The notes: generated by a model not told the origin, from the letters alone. A stretch of 32,430 nucleotides of DNA from an uncultured Ruthenibacterium sp. (GCA_944388395.1 CALXIP010000120.1:1-32430); one strand, 5' to 3'. Positions 1 to 9,074 are shown, numbered from the stretch's first letter. Program-made: numbers and translations.

Positions 1-20
1 TTTCTGAAAGTATCGAACAC
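1..20 (-). CDS. secY: SecY, preprotein translocase subunit (first codons only, cut by window edge)
   Basis: Only the first six codons are present. They start with GTG at 20 and read M-F-D-T-F-R, which matches the usual clostridial SecY opening (MF-x-T-x-R-N). SecY is the membrane channel of the Sec translocon and normally follows L15 in the spc operon, as here. The rplO stop codon lies 2 nt before the GTG. A near-perfect Shine-Dalgarno sequence (GAGGTGATC) lies inside the last codons of rplO, which suggests translational coupling. The call rests on position and six residues. Confidence 0.8.
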
Positions 21-22
21 GA

Positions 23-460
23 TCAGATCACCTCAGCCTTCCCGCCTGCTTTCTCAATTTTTTCCTTTGCGGAAGCAGTGTAAGCGTTGAGTTTCACGGT
101 CAGGGGCTTGGACAGCTCCCCATTGCCCAGCACTTTCACGCCGTCCAGAGATTTTTTGATAATGCCTTTCTCCAGCAGCGCATTGACGTCGACCACGCTG
201 TCGGCCTCGAATTTCTCGAGATCGCTTACTTTAACAGTAGCATACACCGTTGCGAAAATATTGTTGAAGCCACGCTTCGGCAAACGGCGCTGCAGCGGCA
301 TCTGGCCGCCTTCAAAGCCAGCCTTCTTAACGCCGGAACGAGCTTTCTGGCCTTTGTGACCATAACCGGCAGTCTTGCCGTTGCCAGAACCAGCGCCGCG
401 GCCTTTGCGCTTGGCAGCTTTGCTTGCGCCCTCAGCGGGCTTTAATTCATGAAGCATCAT
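23..460 (-). CDS. rplO: 50S ribosomal protein L15
   Basis: L15 is a late-assembling protein of the large subunit that contacts 23S rRNA. The 145-residue length is normal. The N-terminus (LHELKPAEG) and the Gly/Lys/Arg-rich stretch that follows ([14 protein letters not shown] at about 20-33) are the classic L15 opening. The first of two adjacent ATG codons was taken as start; AGGAGG lies 10 nt upstream. It follows rpmD by 21 nt and precedes secY by 2 nt. Confidence 0.97.
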   Translation of the reverse strand: MMLHELKPAEGASKAAKRKGRGAGSGNGKTAGYGHKGQKARSGVKKAGFEGGQMPLQRRLPKRGFNNIFATVYATVKVSDLEKFEADSVVDVNALLEKGIIKKSLDGVKVLGNGELSKPLTVKLNAYTASAKEKIEKAGGKAEVI

Positions 461-481
461 TGTGTGTGCACCTCCTTGCTT

Positions 482-790
482 TTACGCTTTGGTGACCTCT
501 ACCATGTGAGAGATCTTGTTGATTTTGCCATTGGTAGCCGTGTTGTCAGGCTGCACAGTCACATCGCCGACCTTCTTCAGGCCCAGGCTCTGCGCGGTGG
601 CAATCTGATTTTTAGAACGGCCGATCAGGCTCTTGGTGAGCTTGATGGTGAGGCTAGCCGCAGCTTTAGCTTTGGCAGGTGCCTTTTTTGCAGCGGGCTT
701 AGCGGCAGTTTTCTTAGCCGGAGCCTTTTTGGCAGGAGCCTTTTTCTCCTCAGCGGCCTGCTCGACCACTGTCACTTTCTCTTCAGCCAT
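482..790 (-). CDS. rpmD: 50S ribosomal protein L30 with Ala/Lys-rich N-terminal extension
   Basis: Residues from about 46 to 102 form a complete bacterial L30 (LTIKLTKSLIGRSKNQ, then the T-A-x-S-LGL-K segment), a small 23S rRNA-binding protein that is usually 58-60 residues long. The first 45 residues are extra: an acidic start (MAEEK) followed by repeated A-P-A-K-K units resembling histone H1-like tails. The ATG at 790 has AGGAGG 9 nt upstream, overlapping the rpsE stop, so the extension is very likely translated. No plausible internal start was seen at the L30 domain boundary. The tail is probably disordered and positively charged, and may add rRNA contacts; that role is inference. Confidence 0.95.
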   Translation of the reverse strand: MAEEKVTVVEQAAEEKKAPAKKAPAKKTAAKPAAKKAPAKAKAAASLTIKLTKSLIGRSKNQIATAQSLGLKKVGDVTVQPDNTATNGKINKISHMVEVTKA

Positions 791-804
791 GATTCACTGC
801 CTCC

Positions 805-1305
805 TTAACCCAAAATTTCCTGCACGGTCTTGCCGCGCTTTGCAGCCACCTGCTCGGCGCTCTGCAGGCTGCAAAGGCCATTCATCGTAGCAGTCACTAC
901 GTTGCAGGGGTTGTTGGTGCGCTGACATTTGGTACGGATGTCCTTGATGCCAGCGACTTCCAGAACGGCGCGAACCGCACCGCCGGCGATTACGCCGGTA
1001 CCTTCGGGAGCCGGACGCAGCAGCACACGGCCAGCGCCAAACACACCGACGGTCTCGTGAGGAATGGTGGTGCCTTTCAGGGCAATGCGATGCAGGTTCT
1101 TCTTGGCATCCTCGCAGCCTTTGCGAATTGCCTCGGGAACCTCGCCCGCTTTACCCAAACCGAAACCCACGATGCCGTTGCCGTCGCCGACAACGACCAG
1201 AGCGGAGAACTTAAAGATTCGGCCGCCCTTAACGGTCTTGGATACACGGTTGATGGCAACAACCTTCTCTTGTAAATCCAAAGTGGATGCGTCAATCATT
1301 TCCAT
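805..1305 (-). CDS. rpsE: 30S ribosomal protein S5
   Basis: S5 is a small-subunit protein near the mRNA entry channel that affects decoding fidelity. The 166-residue length is standard. The N-terminal double-stranded RNA-binding-like domain is visible ([14 protein letters not shown] at about 32-45, then [17 protein letters not shown]), followed by the C-terminal domain with [22 protein letters not shown] precedes the ATG. It lies between rplR (11 nt) and rpmD (14 nt) in the spc part of the operon. Confidence 0.98.
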   Translation of the reverse strand: MEMIDASTLDLQEKVVAINRVSKTVKGGRIFKFSALVVVGDGNGIVGFGLGKAGEVPEAIRKGCEDAKKNLHRIALKGTTIPHETVGVFGAGRVLLRPAPEGTGVIAGGAVRAVLEVAGIKDIRTKCQRTNNPCNVVTATMNGLCSLQSAEQVAAKRGKTVQEILG

Positions 1306-1316
1306 TTGTATCCTCC

Positions 1317-1676
1317 TTACAGCTCCAGGCCGCCCTCGCGGGCACCCTCAGCCAAAGCCTTTACACGGCCGTGATACACAAAGCCGCCGCGGTCGTAAAC
1401 CGCTTTCGTGATGCCTTTCTCGGCAGCTTTCTTGGCAATTGCTTTGCCAACTTTGGTGGCCGCCTCGATGTTGCCGCCGAAACCTTCAAAATCTTTATCC
1501 ATGCTGGATGCGCTGGCGAGCGTCACGCCGGCCACGTCATCGATGAGCTGGGCATAAATATGTTTGGAGGAGCGGAACACATCCAGACGCGGGCACTGTG
1601 CAGTGCCGGAGATTTTGCCGCGAACGCGGCGGTGACGACGCAGACGAGCGACGTTCTTATCCGGTTTATTGACCAT
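1317..1676 (-). CDS. rplR: 50S ribosomal protein L18
   Basis: L18 binds 5S rRNA with L5 and attaches it to the large subunit. The 119 residues include the usual basic N-terminus ([20 protein letters not shown]), the [18 protein letters not shown] core and the C-terminal [20 protein letters not shown] segment, all typical of bacterial L18. It starts 18 nt after rplF and ends 11 nt before rpsE. Nothing in it is unusual. Confidence 0.97.
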   Translation of the reverse strand: MVNKPDKNVARLRRHRRVRGKISGTAQCPRLDVFRSSKHIYAQLIDDVAGVTLASASSMDKDFEGFGGNIEAATKVGKAIAKKAAEKGITKAVYDRGGFVYHGRVKALAEGAREGGLEL

Positions 1677-1694
1677 TGTCTTTCACTCCTTACC

Positions 1695-2240
1695 TTATTT
1701 TGCGCCCTTGCCGGCTTTGCCCTCTTTGTGAGCCACATACTCGCCCACATAGCGGATGCCTTTGCCCTTGTAGGGTTCGGGCGGACGCTTCTCGCGCACT
1801 TCCGCGGCAAACTGGCCGACACGCTGTTTGTCGATGCCGTTGATCACGATCTTCAGAGGATCCGGTACCTCAATGGTGATGCCTTCGGGTTCCGGCATCA
1901 CAACCTGATGAGAAAAGCCCAGGTTCATGACCAGGTCTTTGCCCTGCTTCGCAGCACGATAACCAACGCCCTGGATCTCCAGCTCTTTCTTGAAGCCGTG
2001 GGTCACACCTTCCACCATGTTCTGGATGTTGGTGCGAGTCAGGCCATGCAGGCTGCGTGCTTCTTTCTCGTCATTCGGACGGGTCACCACTACTTCACCA
2101 TTCTCCACTTTCGCAGTGATCATGGGATGGATGTTGGAATTGAGGGTGCCTTTGGGGCCCTTCACGGTGACGTTCTGGCCATTGACAGTGACCTCAACGC
2201 CAGCCGGGATGACGATGGGTTTTCTTCCAATTCTCGACAT
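1695..2240 (-). CDS. rplF: 50S ribosomal protein L6
   Basis: L6 sits at the base of the GTPase-associated region near the sarcin-ricin loop. The protein has 181 residues and begins MSRIGRKPI, as in most bacteria. Both halves of the duplicated L6 fold are present, with GVGYRAAKQGKDLVMNLGFS in the second half and the C-terminal signature EPYKGKGIRYVGE. It follows rpsH by 16 nt. Confidence 0.98.
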   Translation of the reverse strand: MSRIGRKPIVIPAGVEVTVNGQNVTVKGPKGTLNSNIHPMITAKVENGEVVVTRPNDEKEARSLHGLTRTNIQNMVEGVTHGFKKELEIQGVGYRAAKQGKDLVMNLGFSHQVVMPEPEGITIEVPDPLKIVINGIDKQRVGQFAAEVREKRPPEPYKGKGIRYVGEYVAHKEGKAGKGAK

Positions 2241-2256
2241 TGTCTATGCCCCTTTC

Positions 2257-2655
2257 TTACCACACGAAGGCGAGGACTTCGCCGCCGACGTTTGCTTTGC
2301 GGGCGGCCTTATCGGTCATAACGCCTTTCGAAGTGGAGATGATCGCAGTGCCCAGGCCTTTCATAACCTTCGGCATATCTTCACAGTTGGTGTAGATGCG
2401 CAGGCCGGGCTTGGAAACGCGGCGGATGCCCGTGATAACGGAAGCGCCGGTCTCGGTGTATTTCAAAGTGATGCGGATTACGCCCTGTTTGTCATCCTCG
2501 ATGACCTGGACGCCCTTCACATAACCTTCCTCCAACAGGATGTTGGCAATCGCCTTTTTCAGGTTGGAAGCGGGAATGTCCACAGAAGGGTGTTTGGCAG
2601 TGCTGGCGTTGCGGATGCGTGTCAGCAGGTCCGCGATAGGATCGGTGATTTGCAT
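2257..2655 (-). CDS. rpsH: 30S ribosomal protein S8
   Basis: S8 binds helix 21 of 16S rRNA early in small-subunit assembly; in Escherichia coli it is also the spc operon repressor. The 132 residues begin with the typical [14 protein letters not shown] opening and contain [21 protein letters not shown] near the C-terminus. AAGGAGG lies about 10 nt before the ATG. The gap of 69 nt to rpsN is one of the few larger gaps in the operon, but I saw no clear S8-type target hairpin in it. Confidence 0.97.
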   Translation of the reverse strand: MQITDPIADLLTRIRNASTAKHPSVDIPASNLKKAIANILLEEGYVKGVQVIEDDKQGVIRITLKYTETGASVITGIRRVSKPGLRIYTNCEDMPKVMKGLGTAIISTSKGVMTDKAARKANVGGEVLAFVW

Positions 2656-2724
2656 TTGCCACTAACCTCCTTGATTCATTACATCAGTGCTCAAATTGTA
2701 AATTCTGCGTCGGGATGCCGCTGA

Positions 2725-2910
2725 TTACCAGCTGGCCTTTTTCACGCCGGGGATCTCGCCTTTGTAAGCGAGCTCGCGGAAGCAGATACGGCAAACACCG
2801 TATTTGCGCAGGTAGGCGTGGGGTCTGCCGCAGATTTTGCAACGGTTGTAAGCACGGGTGCTGAACTTCGGCGCCATCTGCTGTTTGATTTTCATGCTTG
2901 TCTTAGCCAA
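2725..2910 (-). CDS. rpsN: 30S ribosomal protein S14, zinc-binding type (TTG start)
   Basis: The 61-residue length and two CxxC pairs (C24-x2-C27 and C40-x2-C43) identify the short zinc-binding S14 type used in zinc-replete cells, as opposed to the roughly 90-residue cysteine-free type. It packs into the head of the 30S subunit near S3 and S19. The opening [11 protein letters not shown] matches the family only if translation starts at the TTG at 2910. GGGAGG lies 9 nt upstream of this TTG and no in-frame ATG precedes it. Confidence 0.95.
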   Translation of the reverse strand: MAKTSMKIKQQMAPKFSTRAYNRCKICGRPHAYLRKYGVCRICFRELAYKGEIPGVKKASW

Positions 2911-2925
2911 ATCTCATGCCCTCCC

Positions 2926-3465
2926 TTAGTTAGCGAACGGAGCGCCCATGAGCTTGAGCAGCTCTTTGGCCTCTTCGTCGGTCTTTGCGGTGGTTACAAA
3001 GCAGATATCCATACCGCGGATCGCATCGATCTTATCGTAGTCGATCTCGGGGAAAATCAGCTGTTCTTTCACGCCGCAGGAATAGTTGCCACGACCATCA
3101 AAGGAGTTGCCGTTGATGCCGCGGAAGTCGCGAACACGGGGCAGAGCCACGCTGAAGAAGCGATCCACAAACTCATACATACGCTCGCCGCGCAGGGTGA
3201 CTTTCGCACCGATGGGCATGCCTTCACGCAGTTTGAAGTTTGCAACACTCTTTTTGGCTTTGCAGACGACCGGTTTCTGGCCGGTGATTTTGCTCAGATC
3301 AGACAGGATCGCATCCATGATCTTGGGGTTGTCACGGGCTTCGCCGCAGCCAACGTTGATGACGACCTTGTCGAGCTTCGGGATTTGCATCACGCTTTTG
3401 TAGCTGAATTTCTTCATCAGAGCGGGAGCAATTTCCTTGGCGTAGGTTTCCTGTAATCTTGCCAT
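2926..3465 (-). CDS. rplE: 50S ribosomal protein L5
   Basis: L5 binds 5S rRNA and forms part of the central protuberance, bridging to S13. The 179-residue protein is full length. Typical segments are [34 protein letters not shown] and [14 protein letters not shown], then a C-terminal [20 protein letters not shown]. The spacing to its neighbours (19 nt from rplX, 15 nt to rpsN) is normal for this operon. Confidence 0.98.
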   Translation of the reverse strand: MARLQETYAKEIAPALMKKFSYKSVMQIPKLDKVVINVGCGEARDNPKIMDAILSDLSKITGQKPVVCKAKKSVANFKLREGMPIGAKVTLRGERMYEFVDRFFSVALPRVRDFRGINGNSFDGRGNYSCGVKEQLIFPEIDYDKIDAIRGMDICFVTTAKTDEEAKELLKLMGAPFAN

Positions 3466-3484
3466 GTGTTTCTACTCCCTTTCC

Positions 3485-3799
3485 TTAAAACTCGGCGCCG
3501 CATTTTTTGCAGACGCGTACTTTTTTACCATCTTTTTCCGTGTGGCCCACACGCGTGGCCTTGCCGCACTTGGGGCACACCGGCATCACCTTATCGGCAT
3601 ACAGCGCGCCCTCGGCTTTGACAATGCCACCCTGCTCGCCCTGACGGCGGGGTTTGACGTGTTTGGTCACCATATTGCGGCCTTCCACGATGACTTTGCC
3701 TTCCTTGGGGCTGACCTGCAAAACCTTACCAGAGTTACCGCGGTCTTTGCCGCTGATAATCATAACGGTGTCGCCGGTTTTAACATGAACTTTTGCCAT
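3485..3799 (-). CDS. rplX: 50S ribosomal protein L24 with C-terminal zinc ribbon
   Basis: L24 starts large-subunit assembly by binding the 5' end of 23S rRNA. A KOW motif ([18 protein letters not shown], about 9-26) opens the protein. Its C-terminus carries two CxxC pairs (CPKCGK at about 75-80 and CKKCG near 97-101), forming a zinc-ribbon typical of many Bacillota L24 proteins. The length is 104 residues. With the zinc-type S14, this suggests a zinc-replete ribosome inventory here. Confidence 0.97.
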   Translation of the reverse strand: MAKVHVKTGDTVMIISGKDRGNSGKVLQVSPKEGKVIVEGRNMVTKHVKPRRQGEQGGIVKAEGALYADKVMPVCPKCGKATRVGHTEKDGKKVRVCKKCGAEF

Positions 3800-3814
3800 T
3801 CTTGTAAAACCTCC

Positions 3815-4183
3815 TTACAGCGATTCCGGAGCAAGGCTGACGATTTTCAGATAGCCGCAATCGCGCAGTTCGCGGGCGACCGGCCCAAAAATACGGGTGC
3901 CTCTCGGGTTTTTGTCTTCGCGGATGATCACCGCGGCGTTCTCATCGAAGCGGATGTAGGAACCATCCTCACGGCGCAGGCCCTGTTTGCTGCGAACGAC
4001 CACAGCCTTGACCACATCGCCTTTTTTCACTGTGCCATTGGGCGCTGCTTTCTTGACCGAAGCCACGATCACATCGCCAATGCCGGCATATCTCTTGCGG
4101 GAGCCGCCCAGCACACGAATGCACATAATTTCTTTCGCACCGGTGTTGTCGGCAACTTTGAGATAGCTTTGCATCTGTACCAT
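3815..4183 (-). CDS. rplN: 50S ribosomal protein L14
   Basis: L14 lies on the subunit interface, takes part in an intersubunit bridge and is the docking site of the silencing factor RsfS. The 122-residue length and the [20 protein letters not shown] opening are diagnostic. The C-terminus has the conserved [20 protein letters not shown] stretch. The gap is 27 nt from rpsQ and 15 nt to rplX. Confidence 0.98.
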   Translation of the reverse strand: MVQMQSYLKVADNTGAKEIMCIRVLGGSRKRYAGIGDVIVASVKKAAPNGTVKKGDVVKAVVVRSKQGLRREDGSYIRFDENAAVIIREDKNPRGTRIFGPVARELRDCGYLKIVSLAPESL

Positions 4184-4210
4184 AAGACAGAATCTCCTTT
4201 CAAAGCTGTG

Positions 4211-4465
4211 TTATTTCGCCTTCTCGACGATCTTGACCAGTCTCCAGCGCTTGTCTTTGCTCAGGGGACGAGTCTCCATGATCATCACGCGGTCGCCCAC
4301 GCCGCACTCATTGTTTTCGTCGTGAGCTTTGAACTTCACGGTGCGCTTCATGATCTTTTTGTAGAGAGGGTGCTGCACGCTGTCTTTCACGGCGACAACA
4401 ACGGTTTTATCCATTTTGTCGGACACAACCACACCCACGCGGGTCTTTCTCAAATTGCGTTCCAT
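4211..4465 (-). CDS. rpsQ: 30S ribosomal protein S17
   Basis: S17 is an OB-fold protein that binds 16S rRNA early in assembly. The 84 residues contain the usual [19 protein letters not shown] opening and the signature [20 protein letters not shown]. It follows rpmC by 17 nt. Nothing unusual is visible. Confidence 0.97.
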   Translation of the reverse strand: MERNLRKTRVGVVVSDKMDKTVVVAVKDSVQHPLYKKIMKRTVKFKAHDENNECGVGDRVMIMETRPLSKDKRWRLVKIVEKAK

Positions 4466-4482
4466 GTCTTTCCTCCCTCTCC

Positions 4483-4683
4483 TTATTGTGCGTCTTTCAG
4501 CTCATTGGCGCGCATCACAGTTTTGATGCGGGCAATGTCTTTTTTGACGGTCTCGATCCGGCCGGGGTTATCCAGCTGGTTGATGGCGTGCTGGAAGCGA
4601 AGGTTGAACAGCTCTTCTTTCAGCTCGCCCAGCTTTTTGGTCAGTTCGGCAGCGCTCATTTCGCGCAGTTCAGCTGCTTTCAT
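4483..4683 (-). CDS. rpmC: 50S ribosomal protein L29
   Basis: L29 is a small helical protein near the exit tunnel, next to L23, and part of the docking platform for nascent-chain factors. The 66 residues show the family pattern: [29 protein letters not shown] and a C-terminal [15 protein letters not shown] helix. Its GGAGG lies inside the last codons of rplP, which ends 2 nt before the ATG, so translation is probably coupled to L16. Confidence 0.97.
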   Translation of the reverse strand: MKAAELREMSAAELTKKLGELKEELFNLRFQHAINQLDNPGRIETVKKDIARIKTVMRANELKDAQ

Positions 4684-4685
4684 GC

Positions 4686-5102
4686 TTATTCGACCTCCTC
4701 ACGTTTGACAAACTTGCACTTGACAGGCAGTTTGTGAGCCGCCAGGCGCAGAGCCTCGCGAGCAACTTCTTCGCTGACGTCAGCCAGCTCAAACAGGACA
4801 CGGCCGGGTTTCACAACGGCCACCCAGTACTCGGGGCTACCTTTACCGGAACCCATGCGGGTCTCGGCCGGTTTCTCGGTAACGGGTTTGTCCGGGAAAA
4901 TTTTGATCCAGACTTTACCACCGCGCTTGATATAACGCGTCATGGCAATACGGGCGGCTTCGATCTGGTTGGAAGTGATCCAAGAGGGCTCGAGGGCAAC
5001 AATGCCATACTCGCCCTGAGAAACTGTATTACCGCGCATCGCTTTGCCTTTCATGCGGCCGCGCTGAACACGACGGTATTTTACGCGTTTCGGCAGTAAC
5101 AT
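4686..5102 (-). CDS. rplP: 50S ribosomal protein L16
   Basis: L16 organises the A-site region of the large subunit. The 138 residues begin [19 protein letters not shown], the invariant L16 start, and end with the conserved [18 protein letters not shown] region. The start overlaps the rpsC stop by one base (TAATG), so re-initiation or coupling with S3 is likely. Confidence 0.98.
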   Translation of the reverse strand: MLLPKRVKYRRVQRGRMKGKAMRGNTVSQGEYGIVALEPSWITSNQIEAARIAMTRYIKRGGKVWIKIFPDKPVTEKPAETRMGSGKGSPEYWVAVVKPGRVLFELADVSEEVAREALRLAAHKLPVKCKFVKREEVE

Positions 5103-5824
5103 TATTTGTTGCCTCCTTCTTTGCGGGATGTCTCCTTGCGGGGAGCGGGTTTCGCGCCTTTCAGCACTTCACCTTTGTAGATCCAGACTTTTACGCCGAT
5201 CTTACCATAAGTGGTGTTCGCCTCGGCAAAGCCGTAGTCGATGTCAGCGCGCAGAGTCTGCAGAGGAATGGTACCCTCATGATAGTGCTCGCTGCGGGCG
5301 ATGTCCGCGCCGGCCAGACGGCCGCCGACCTGGATTTTGATGCCCTTGGCGGGAACAGCACCGGTGCCGCGGCGGGGGCTCATGGCATTGCGCATGCACA
5401 TTTTAACCGCACGACGGAAAGAAACGCGGCGCTCCAGCTGAGCAGCAACGTCCTCAGCAGCCAGCTGAGCGTTGGTGGAGATGTTGTTGACCTCAACGAT
5501 GTTCACATAAACATCCTTGTTGATCATTTTGGTGAGCTGAGCCTGCAGCTTCTCTTTCTCAGCGCCGCCTTTGCCGATCACCATGCCGGGTTTGGCGCAG
5601 TGAATGGTAACACGAACGCGGGGTTTGCCGGTCTGGCTGTCGAAGGTGCGCTCAATCTCAATTTTGGGGACGCCCGCATTGTACAGCTGTTTTTTCAGCA
5701 CTTTGCGGATTTTGTAGTCCTCAACGAGGGTATCGCCGAAGTCACGTTTGGAGGTGTACCAGCGGCTGTCCCAATCTTTAATGACGCCCACGCGGATGCC
5801 GTGGGGATTGACTTTCTGACCCAT
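5102..5824 (-). CDS. rpsC: 30S ribosomal protein S3
   Basis: S3 lines the mRNA entry tunnel and has helicase-related contacts with mRNA. The start was placed at the ATG at 5824, giving [13 protein letters not shown], the invariant S3 opening, with AAGGAGG upstream. The open frame continues 44 codons further upstream, but that part overlaps rplV and has no S3 similarity. The 240-residue product has a KH domain with the GxxG loop ([10 protein letters not shown]) and the C-terminal domain around [20 protein letters not shown]. Confidence 0.98.
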   Translation of the reverse strand: MGQKVNPHGIRVGVIKDWDSRWYTSKRDFGDTLVEDYKIRKVLKKQLYNAGVPKIEIERTFDSQTGKPRVRVTIHCAKPGMVIGKGGAEKEKLQAQLTKMINKDVYVNIVEVNNISTNAQLAAEDVAAQLERRVSFRRAVKMCMRNAMSPRRGTGAVPAKGIKIQVGGRLAGADIARSEHYHEGTIPLQTLRADIDYGFAEANTTYGKIGVKVWIYKGEVLKGAKPAPRKETSRKEGGNK

Positions 5825-5838
5825 ACTGCTTAACCTCC

Positions 5839-6174
5839 TTACTCTTTCTCTTTGAGAACGACCGTGATGTGGCTGGTTCTCTTGAGGATTCTGTACGCAC
5901 GGCCCTGTGCGCGAGGCATGACGCGTTTCAGCGTCGGGCCGGGAGTGACAAAACACTCAGCAACATACAGGTTGTTTTTGTCCATGTTGTGGTTGTTTTC
6001 CGCATTGGCGGCAGCAGATTTCACCAGCTTGTAAAGGAGCTCAGAGGCGGCCTTCGGGGTGTACTGCAGAATCGCCAGCGCCTTGTCGACTTCCTGTCCG
6101 CGGATGAGATCCAGCACGACGGAAACCTTGCGAGGCGCGATGCGGGCGTATCTAAGATGTGCCCTTGCTTCCAT
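5839..6174 (-). CDS. rplV: 50S ribosomal protein L22
   Basis: L22 has a globular surface domain and a long beta-hairpin that reaches into the exit tunnel; hairpin changes are linked to macrolide resistance. The 111-residue protein shows the typical [19 protein letters not shown] segment and the hairpin region [19 protein letters not shown] see no tunnel-loop insertion or deletion. It lies 20 nt after rpsS and 14 nt before rpsC. Confidence 0.97.
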   Translation of the reverse strand: MEARAHLRYARIAPRKVSVVLDLIRGQEVDKALAILQYTPKAASELLYKLVKSAAANAENNHNMDKNNLYVAECFVTPGPTLKRVMPRAQGRAYRILKRTSHITVVLKEKE

Positions 6175-6194
6175 TTGTAATCCTCTCCTATCCT

Positions 6195-6470
6195 TTATTT
6201 ACCGGTCGTCTTGCCGCCGGCATGACCTTTGAACGTGCGGGTCGGCGCGAACTCGCCCAGCTTGTGGCCGACCATATCCTCGGTCACATAAACGGGAACG
6301 TGCTTGCGGCCGTCATGCACCGCGAAGGTGTGGCCGACGAAATCCGGGAAAATCGTAGAGGAGCGGCTCCAGGTTTTGAGCACTCTCTTTTCACCAGCTT
6401 CGTTCATCGCTTTCACGCGTTTGAGCAGCACCGGCTGTACGAAAGGTCCTTTTTTAACACTTCTGCCCAT
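6195..6470 (-). CDS. rpsS: 30S ribosomal protein S19
   Basis: S19 is in the head of the small subunit and contacts S13 and the A-site tRNA. The 91 residues begin [11 protein letters not shown] and carry the family signature [20 protein letters not shown] followed by [15 protein letters not shown]. It is a standard member, 14 nt after rplB. Confidence 0.98.
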   Translation of the reverse strand: MGRSVKKGPFVQPVLLKRVKAMNEAGEKRVLKTWSRSSTIFPDFVGHTFAVHDGRKHVPVYVTEDMVGHKLGEFAPTRTFKGHAGGKTTGK

Positions 6471-6484
6471 GTCAGCTCTCCTCC

Positions 6485-7318
6485 TTATTTCGAGTTGGCG
6501 CGTTTCACGATGAACTTATCGCTGCGCGCATGATGTTTGCGGGTCTTGTAACCCAGAGCAGGTTTGCCCCACGGGGTAACAGGGCCGGGACGGCCAACCG
6601 GGCTCTTGCCCTCACCGCCGCCGTGCGGGTGATCGCAGGGGTTCATGACAGAACCGCGAACCGTGGGACGCCAGCCCATGTGACGCTTGCGGCCAGCTTT
6701 ACCGATGTTCACGTTCTCGTGATCGATGTTGCCGACCTGACCGACCGTAGCCACGCAGTTCATGGGAACGTTGCGCATCTCACCGGACGGCAGACGAACC
6801 AGAGCATATTTGCCCTCTTTCGCCATCAGCTGAGCCATGTTGCCAGCAGAGCGAACCAGCTGAGCGCCCTTGCCCGGATACAGCTCGATGTTGTGGATGA
6901 TGGTACCAACAGGGATGTTGGCAAACGGCAGGCAGTTGCCCGGCTTGATGTCGGCGTTGGCGCCGCTCATCACGGTGTCGCCCACTTTCAGGCCTTCCGG
7001 AGCGATGATGTAGCGTTTTTCGCCATCCTCGTACTCCAGCAGCGCAATGTGCGCAGAACGGTTCGGGTCATACTCCAGCGTTTTGACTGTAGCGGGAACA
7101 TCCACTTTGTCGCGCTTGAAGTCGATCACACGATATTTGGTGCGGTTGCCACCGCCATGATGACGGACGGTGATGCGACCGGTGTTGTTGCGGCCAGCGG
7201 ATTTTTTCATCGGCTCCAGCAGGCTGCGCTCTGGCGCAACTTTCGACAGGCAGCTGTAATCGGTCGTGGTCATACCACGGCGACCCGGCGTAGTCGGTTT
7301 ATACTTTTTAATAGCCAT
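6485..7318 (-). CDS. rplB: 50S ribosomal protein L2
   Basis: L2 is a primary 23S rRNA-binding protein needed for subunit joining and close to the peptidyl-transferase centre. The 277-residue length is standard. It begins [18 protein letters not shown]. Near the C-terminus is the signature [20 protein letters not shown], including the conserved histidine stretch, followed by [14 protein letters not shown]. Its start is 75 nt from rplW, a gap that contains two hairpins. Confidence 0.98.
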   Translation of the reverse strand: MAIKKYKPTTPGRRGMTTTDYSCLSKVAPERSLLEPMKKSAGRNNTGRITVRHHGGGNRTKYRVIDFKRDKVDVPATVKTLEYDPNRSAHIALLEYEDGEKRYIIAPEGLKVGDTVMSGANADIKPGNCLPFANIPVGTIIHNIELYPGKGAQLVRSAGNMAQLMAKEGKYALVRLPSGEMRNVPMNCVATVGQVGNIDHENVNIGKAGRKRHMGWRPTVRGSVMNPCDHPHGGGEGKSPVGRPGPVTPWGKPALGYKTRKHHARSDKFIVKRANSK

Positions 7319-7350
7319 GTCTTTTCCTCTTTCTCTTATGATGTGTTATC

Positions 7351-7387
7351 GGAGTCATATCTCCATAGCTGAGCCCTGCTCGGGCTC
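7351..7387 (-). promoter_or_regulatory. Two small hairpins in the rplW-rplB gap
   Basis: Two inverted repeats lie in this gap: GAGCCC/GGGCTC (7371-7376 with 7382-7387, 5-nt loop) and GGAG/CTCC (7351-7354 with 7361-7364). Neither is followed by a U-run. They could protect or pause the mRNA between L23 and L2; the role is not known. Confidence 0.4.
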
Positions 7388-7393
7388 CCGTGC

Positions 7394-7690
7394 TTAGACC
7401 ATGGACTCGAAGAACTCGATGCCCTTGGAATCCTTGGTAAGGGTAACGATCGCTTTCTTGGAAGCGGCAGTGTAACCTGCGTGCATACCCTGGCGGCGAT
7501 AACGGCCGCGCACGGAGATGGTGTTGACCTTGGCAACCTTCACGCCGAACAGCCCTTCGGCAGCGCGGCCAATGTCAACTTTGGTGGCGTTGGTCGCAAC
7601 TTTGAAGGAATACTTCTTGTCAGCGATGCCAGCCATGGAAGCCTCGGTGATGACCGGGGCGAGGATGATGTCCTGAGCGGGAGTTTTCAT
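7394..7690 (-). CDS. rplW: 50S ribosomal protein L23
   Basis: L23 sits at the exit-tunnel rim and is the docking site for trigger factor and signal recognition particle. The 98 residues include the family segments APVITEASM, YSFKVATNATKVDIGRA and VNTISVRGRYRRQG. Its ATG overlaps the rplD stop codon by one base (TAATG). It is followed by the 75-nt hairpin-containing gap before rplB. Confidence 0.97.
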   Translation of the reverse strand: MKTPAQDIILAPVITEASMAGIADKKYSFKVATNATKVDIGRAAEGLFGVKVAKVNTISVRGRYRRQGMHAGYTAASKKAIVTLTKDSKGIEFFESMV

Positions 7691-8313
7691 TACGCAAATA
7701 CCTCCTCGAGTTTCTTGGCAGCATCCACGCTGATGACGAACTTGCCGCCGTTCAGCACTTCATAGGTGTTGATGTTGTCAGCAGTGGTGGTCTTTACGCC
7801 CGGGATGTTGGCAGCGCTCTTCACGAGCTTGGCATCCACAGCCGGGGTAACGATCAGCGCTTTTTTCGTAACGCCGACAGCCGTCAGCATGTTGGCAACC
7901 GTCTTGGTCTTGTACTCGGCAGCCTCGATTTTGTCGACCACAACGATTTCGCCGGACTGTGCCTTGCTGCTCAGCGCAGACAGCAGAGCCAGACGTTTTA
8001 CCTTCTTATTCAGACGGAAGGAGTAGTCGCGGGGCTTGGGGCCAAGCGCGATGCCGCCGTGTGTCCACTGCGGGCTGCGGGTAGAGCCCTGACGAGCGCG
8101 GCCGGTGCCTTTCTGGCGCCAGGGTTTGCGGCCACCGCCGGAAACCTCGCTGCGGGTCTTGGTGCTCTGAGTGCCCTGGCGCTGATTGGCCAGGAAGTTA
8201 ACGATAGCCATGTGCATCACTTTCTCGTTGGGAGTGATGCCGAAGACGGCGTCGGAAAGCTCGATCGTGGAAACTTTCTTGCCGTTCATATCCAAAACGT
8301 CAAACTGTGCCAT
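7690..8313 (-). CDS. rplD: 50S ribosomal protein L4
   Basis: L4 helps shape the exit-tunnel constriction; in Escherichia coli it also represses its own operon. The 207-residue protein carries the long tunnel loop (SEVSGGGRKPWRQKGTGRAR, about 59-78) and the following WTHGGIALGPKPRDYS segment. This loop is complete. L4 autoregulation through the S10 leader is well known in gammaproteobacteria but has not been shown for Clostridia, so it should not be assumed for the leader upstream. Confidence 0.98.
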   Translation of the reverse strand: MAQFDVLDMNGKKVSTIELSDAVFGITPNEKVMHMAIVNFLANQRQGTQSTKTRSEVSGGGRKPWRQKGTGRARQGSTRSPQWTHGGIALGPKPRDYSFRLNKKVKRLALLSALSSKAQSGEIVVVDKIEAAEYKTKTVANMLTAVGVTKKALIVTPAVDAKLVKSAANIPGVKTTTADNINTYEVLNGGKFVISVDAAKKLEEVFA

Positions 8314-8328
8314 GATGCTTTCCTCCTC

Positions 8329-8961
8329 TTACGCTTTCACGCTATCGGTGATGCAAACCACGCTGCCCTTCGGGCCGGGGATCGCGCCTTTGATAGCGAT
8401 CAGATTGTTTTCTGCGTCAACCTTGACGACTTTCAGGTTCTGCACGGTAACGCGCTCGGCGCCCAGATGGCCAGGCAGTTTCTTGCCTTTAAACACGCGG
8501 GACGGAGAAGAGCAAGCGCCCATGGAACCAGCGTGACGGGAAACAGGGCCGGTGCCGTGGCTCTCACGCAGACGGTGACCGTTCCAGCGCTTGATGGTGC
8601 CGGCATAGCCTTTACCTTTGCTGGTGCCAACCACGTCGATGTGATCGCCCGCTGCAAAAACATCCGCTTTCAGAATGTCGCCGATGTTCATGCCGCTGAT
8701 GTCCGCCAGACGGAACTCACGCAGGGTTTTCTTGGGAGCAACGTTCGCCTTGTCAAAATGACCTTTGGCGGGCTTCGTTACTTTCTTGGCGGAAATATCG
8801 CCAAAGCCCAGCTGAACCGCAACGTAGCCGTCGCTTTCCACTGTCTTCTTCTGCACAACTGTGCAGGGGCCGGCCTCGACCACAGTCACGGGAACCACTT
8901 TGCCGTTCTCGTCAAAAACCTGCGTCATGCCGATCTTTTTGCCGATGATACCTTTTTGCAT
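8329..8961 (-). CDS. rplC: 50S ribosomal protein L3
   Basis: L3 starts large-subunit assembly, and its central extension reaches close to the peptidyl-transferase centre. The 210-residue protein begins [20 protein letters not shown] and contains the extension motif [20 protein letters not shown] followed by [11 protein letters not shown], both diagnostic. It is separated from rpsJ by 113 nt that contain a 9-bp hairpin, an unusually long gap for this gene pair. Confidence 0.98.
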   Translation of the reverse strand: MQKGIIGKKIGMTQVFDENGKVVPVTVVEAGPCTVVQKKTVESDGYVAVQLGFGDISAKKVTKPAKGHFDKANVAPKKTLREFRLADISGMNIGDILKADVFAAGDHIDVVGTSKGKGYAGTIKRWNGHRLRESHGTGPVSRHAGSMGACSSPSRVFKGKKLPGHLGAERVTVQNLKVVKVDAENNLIAIKGAIPGPKGSVVCITDSVKA

Positions 8962-8988
8962 TTCTTTTTGCCTCCTAACAGGTTATTG

Positions 8989-9010
8989 GTTGATGCCCTT
9001 TGGCACCAAC
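8989..9010 (-). promoter_or_regulatory. Hairpin in the rpsJ-rplC gap
   Basis: On the transcribed minus strand GTTGGTGCC and GGCATCAAC can pair over 9 bp, with one G-U pair and an AAAG loop. It ends about 27 nt before the rplC start and just upstream of its AGGAGG. No U-run follows, so it is not an intrinsic terminator. It may be an mRNA processing, stability or regulatory element; function unknown. Confidence 0.5.
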
Positions 9011-9074
9011 ATGACCTCTCCGAACAGAGCTGATTGAGAGAGCCCTGCTGCATTATCTTCCTTTTACAGAAGAA

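Noticed and set aside
1287..4708. Long plus-strand open frames opposite the ribosomal-protein genes (for example 1287-2321 and 3464-4708)
   Set aside because: They are shadows of GC-rich minus-strand genes with certain identity, lack ribosome binding sites and show no family motif.
5825..5956. 44-codon upstream extension of rpsC
   Set aside because: It overlaps rplV, and MGQKVNPHG with its own Shine-Dalgarno sequence is the invariant S3 start.
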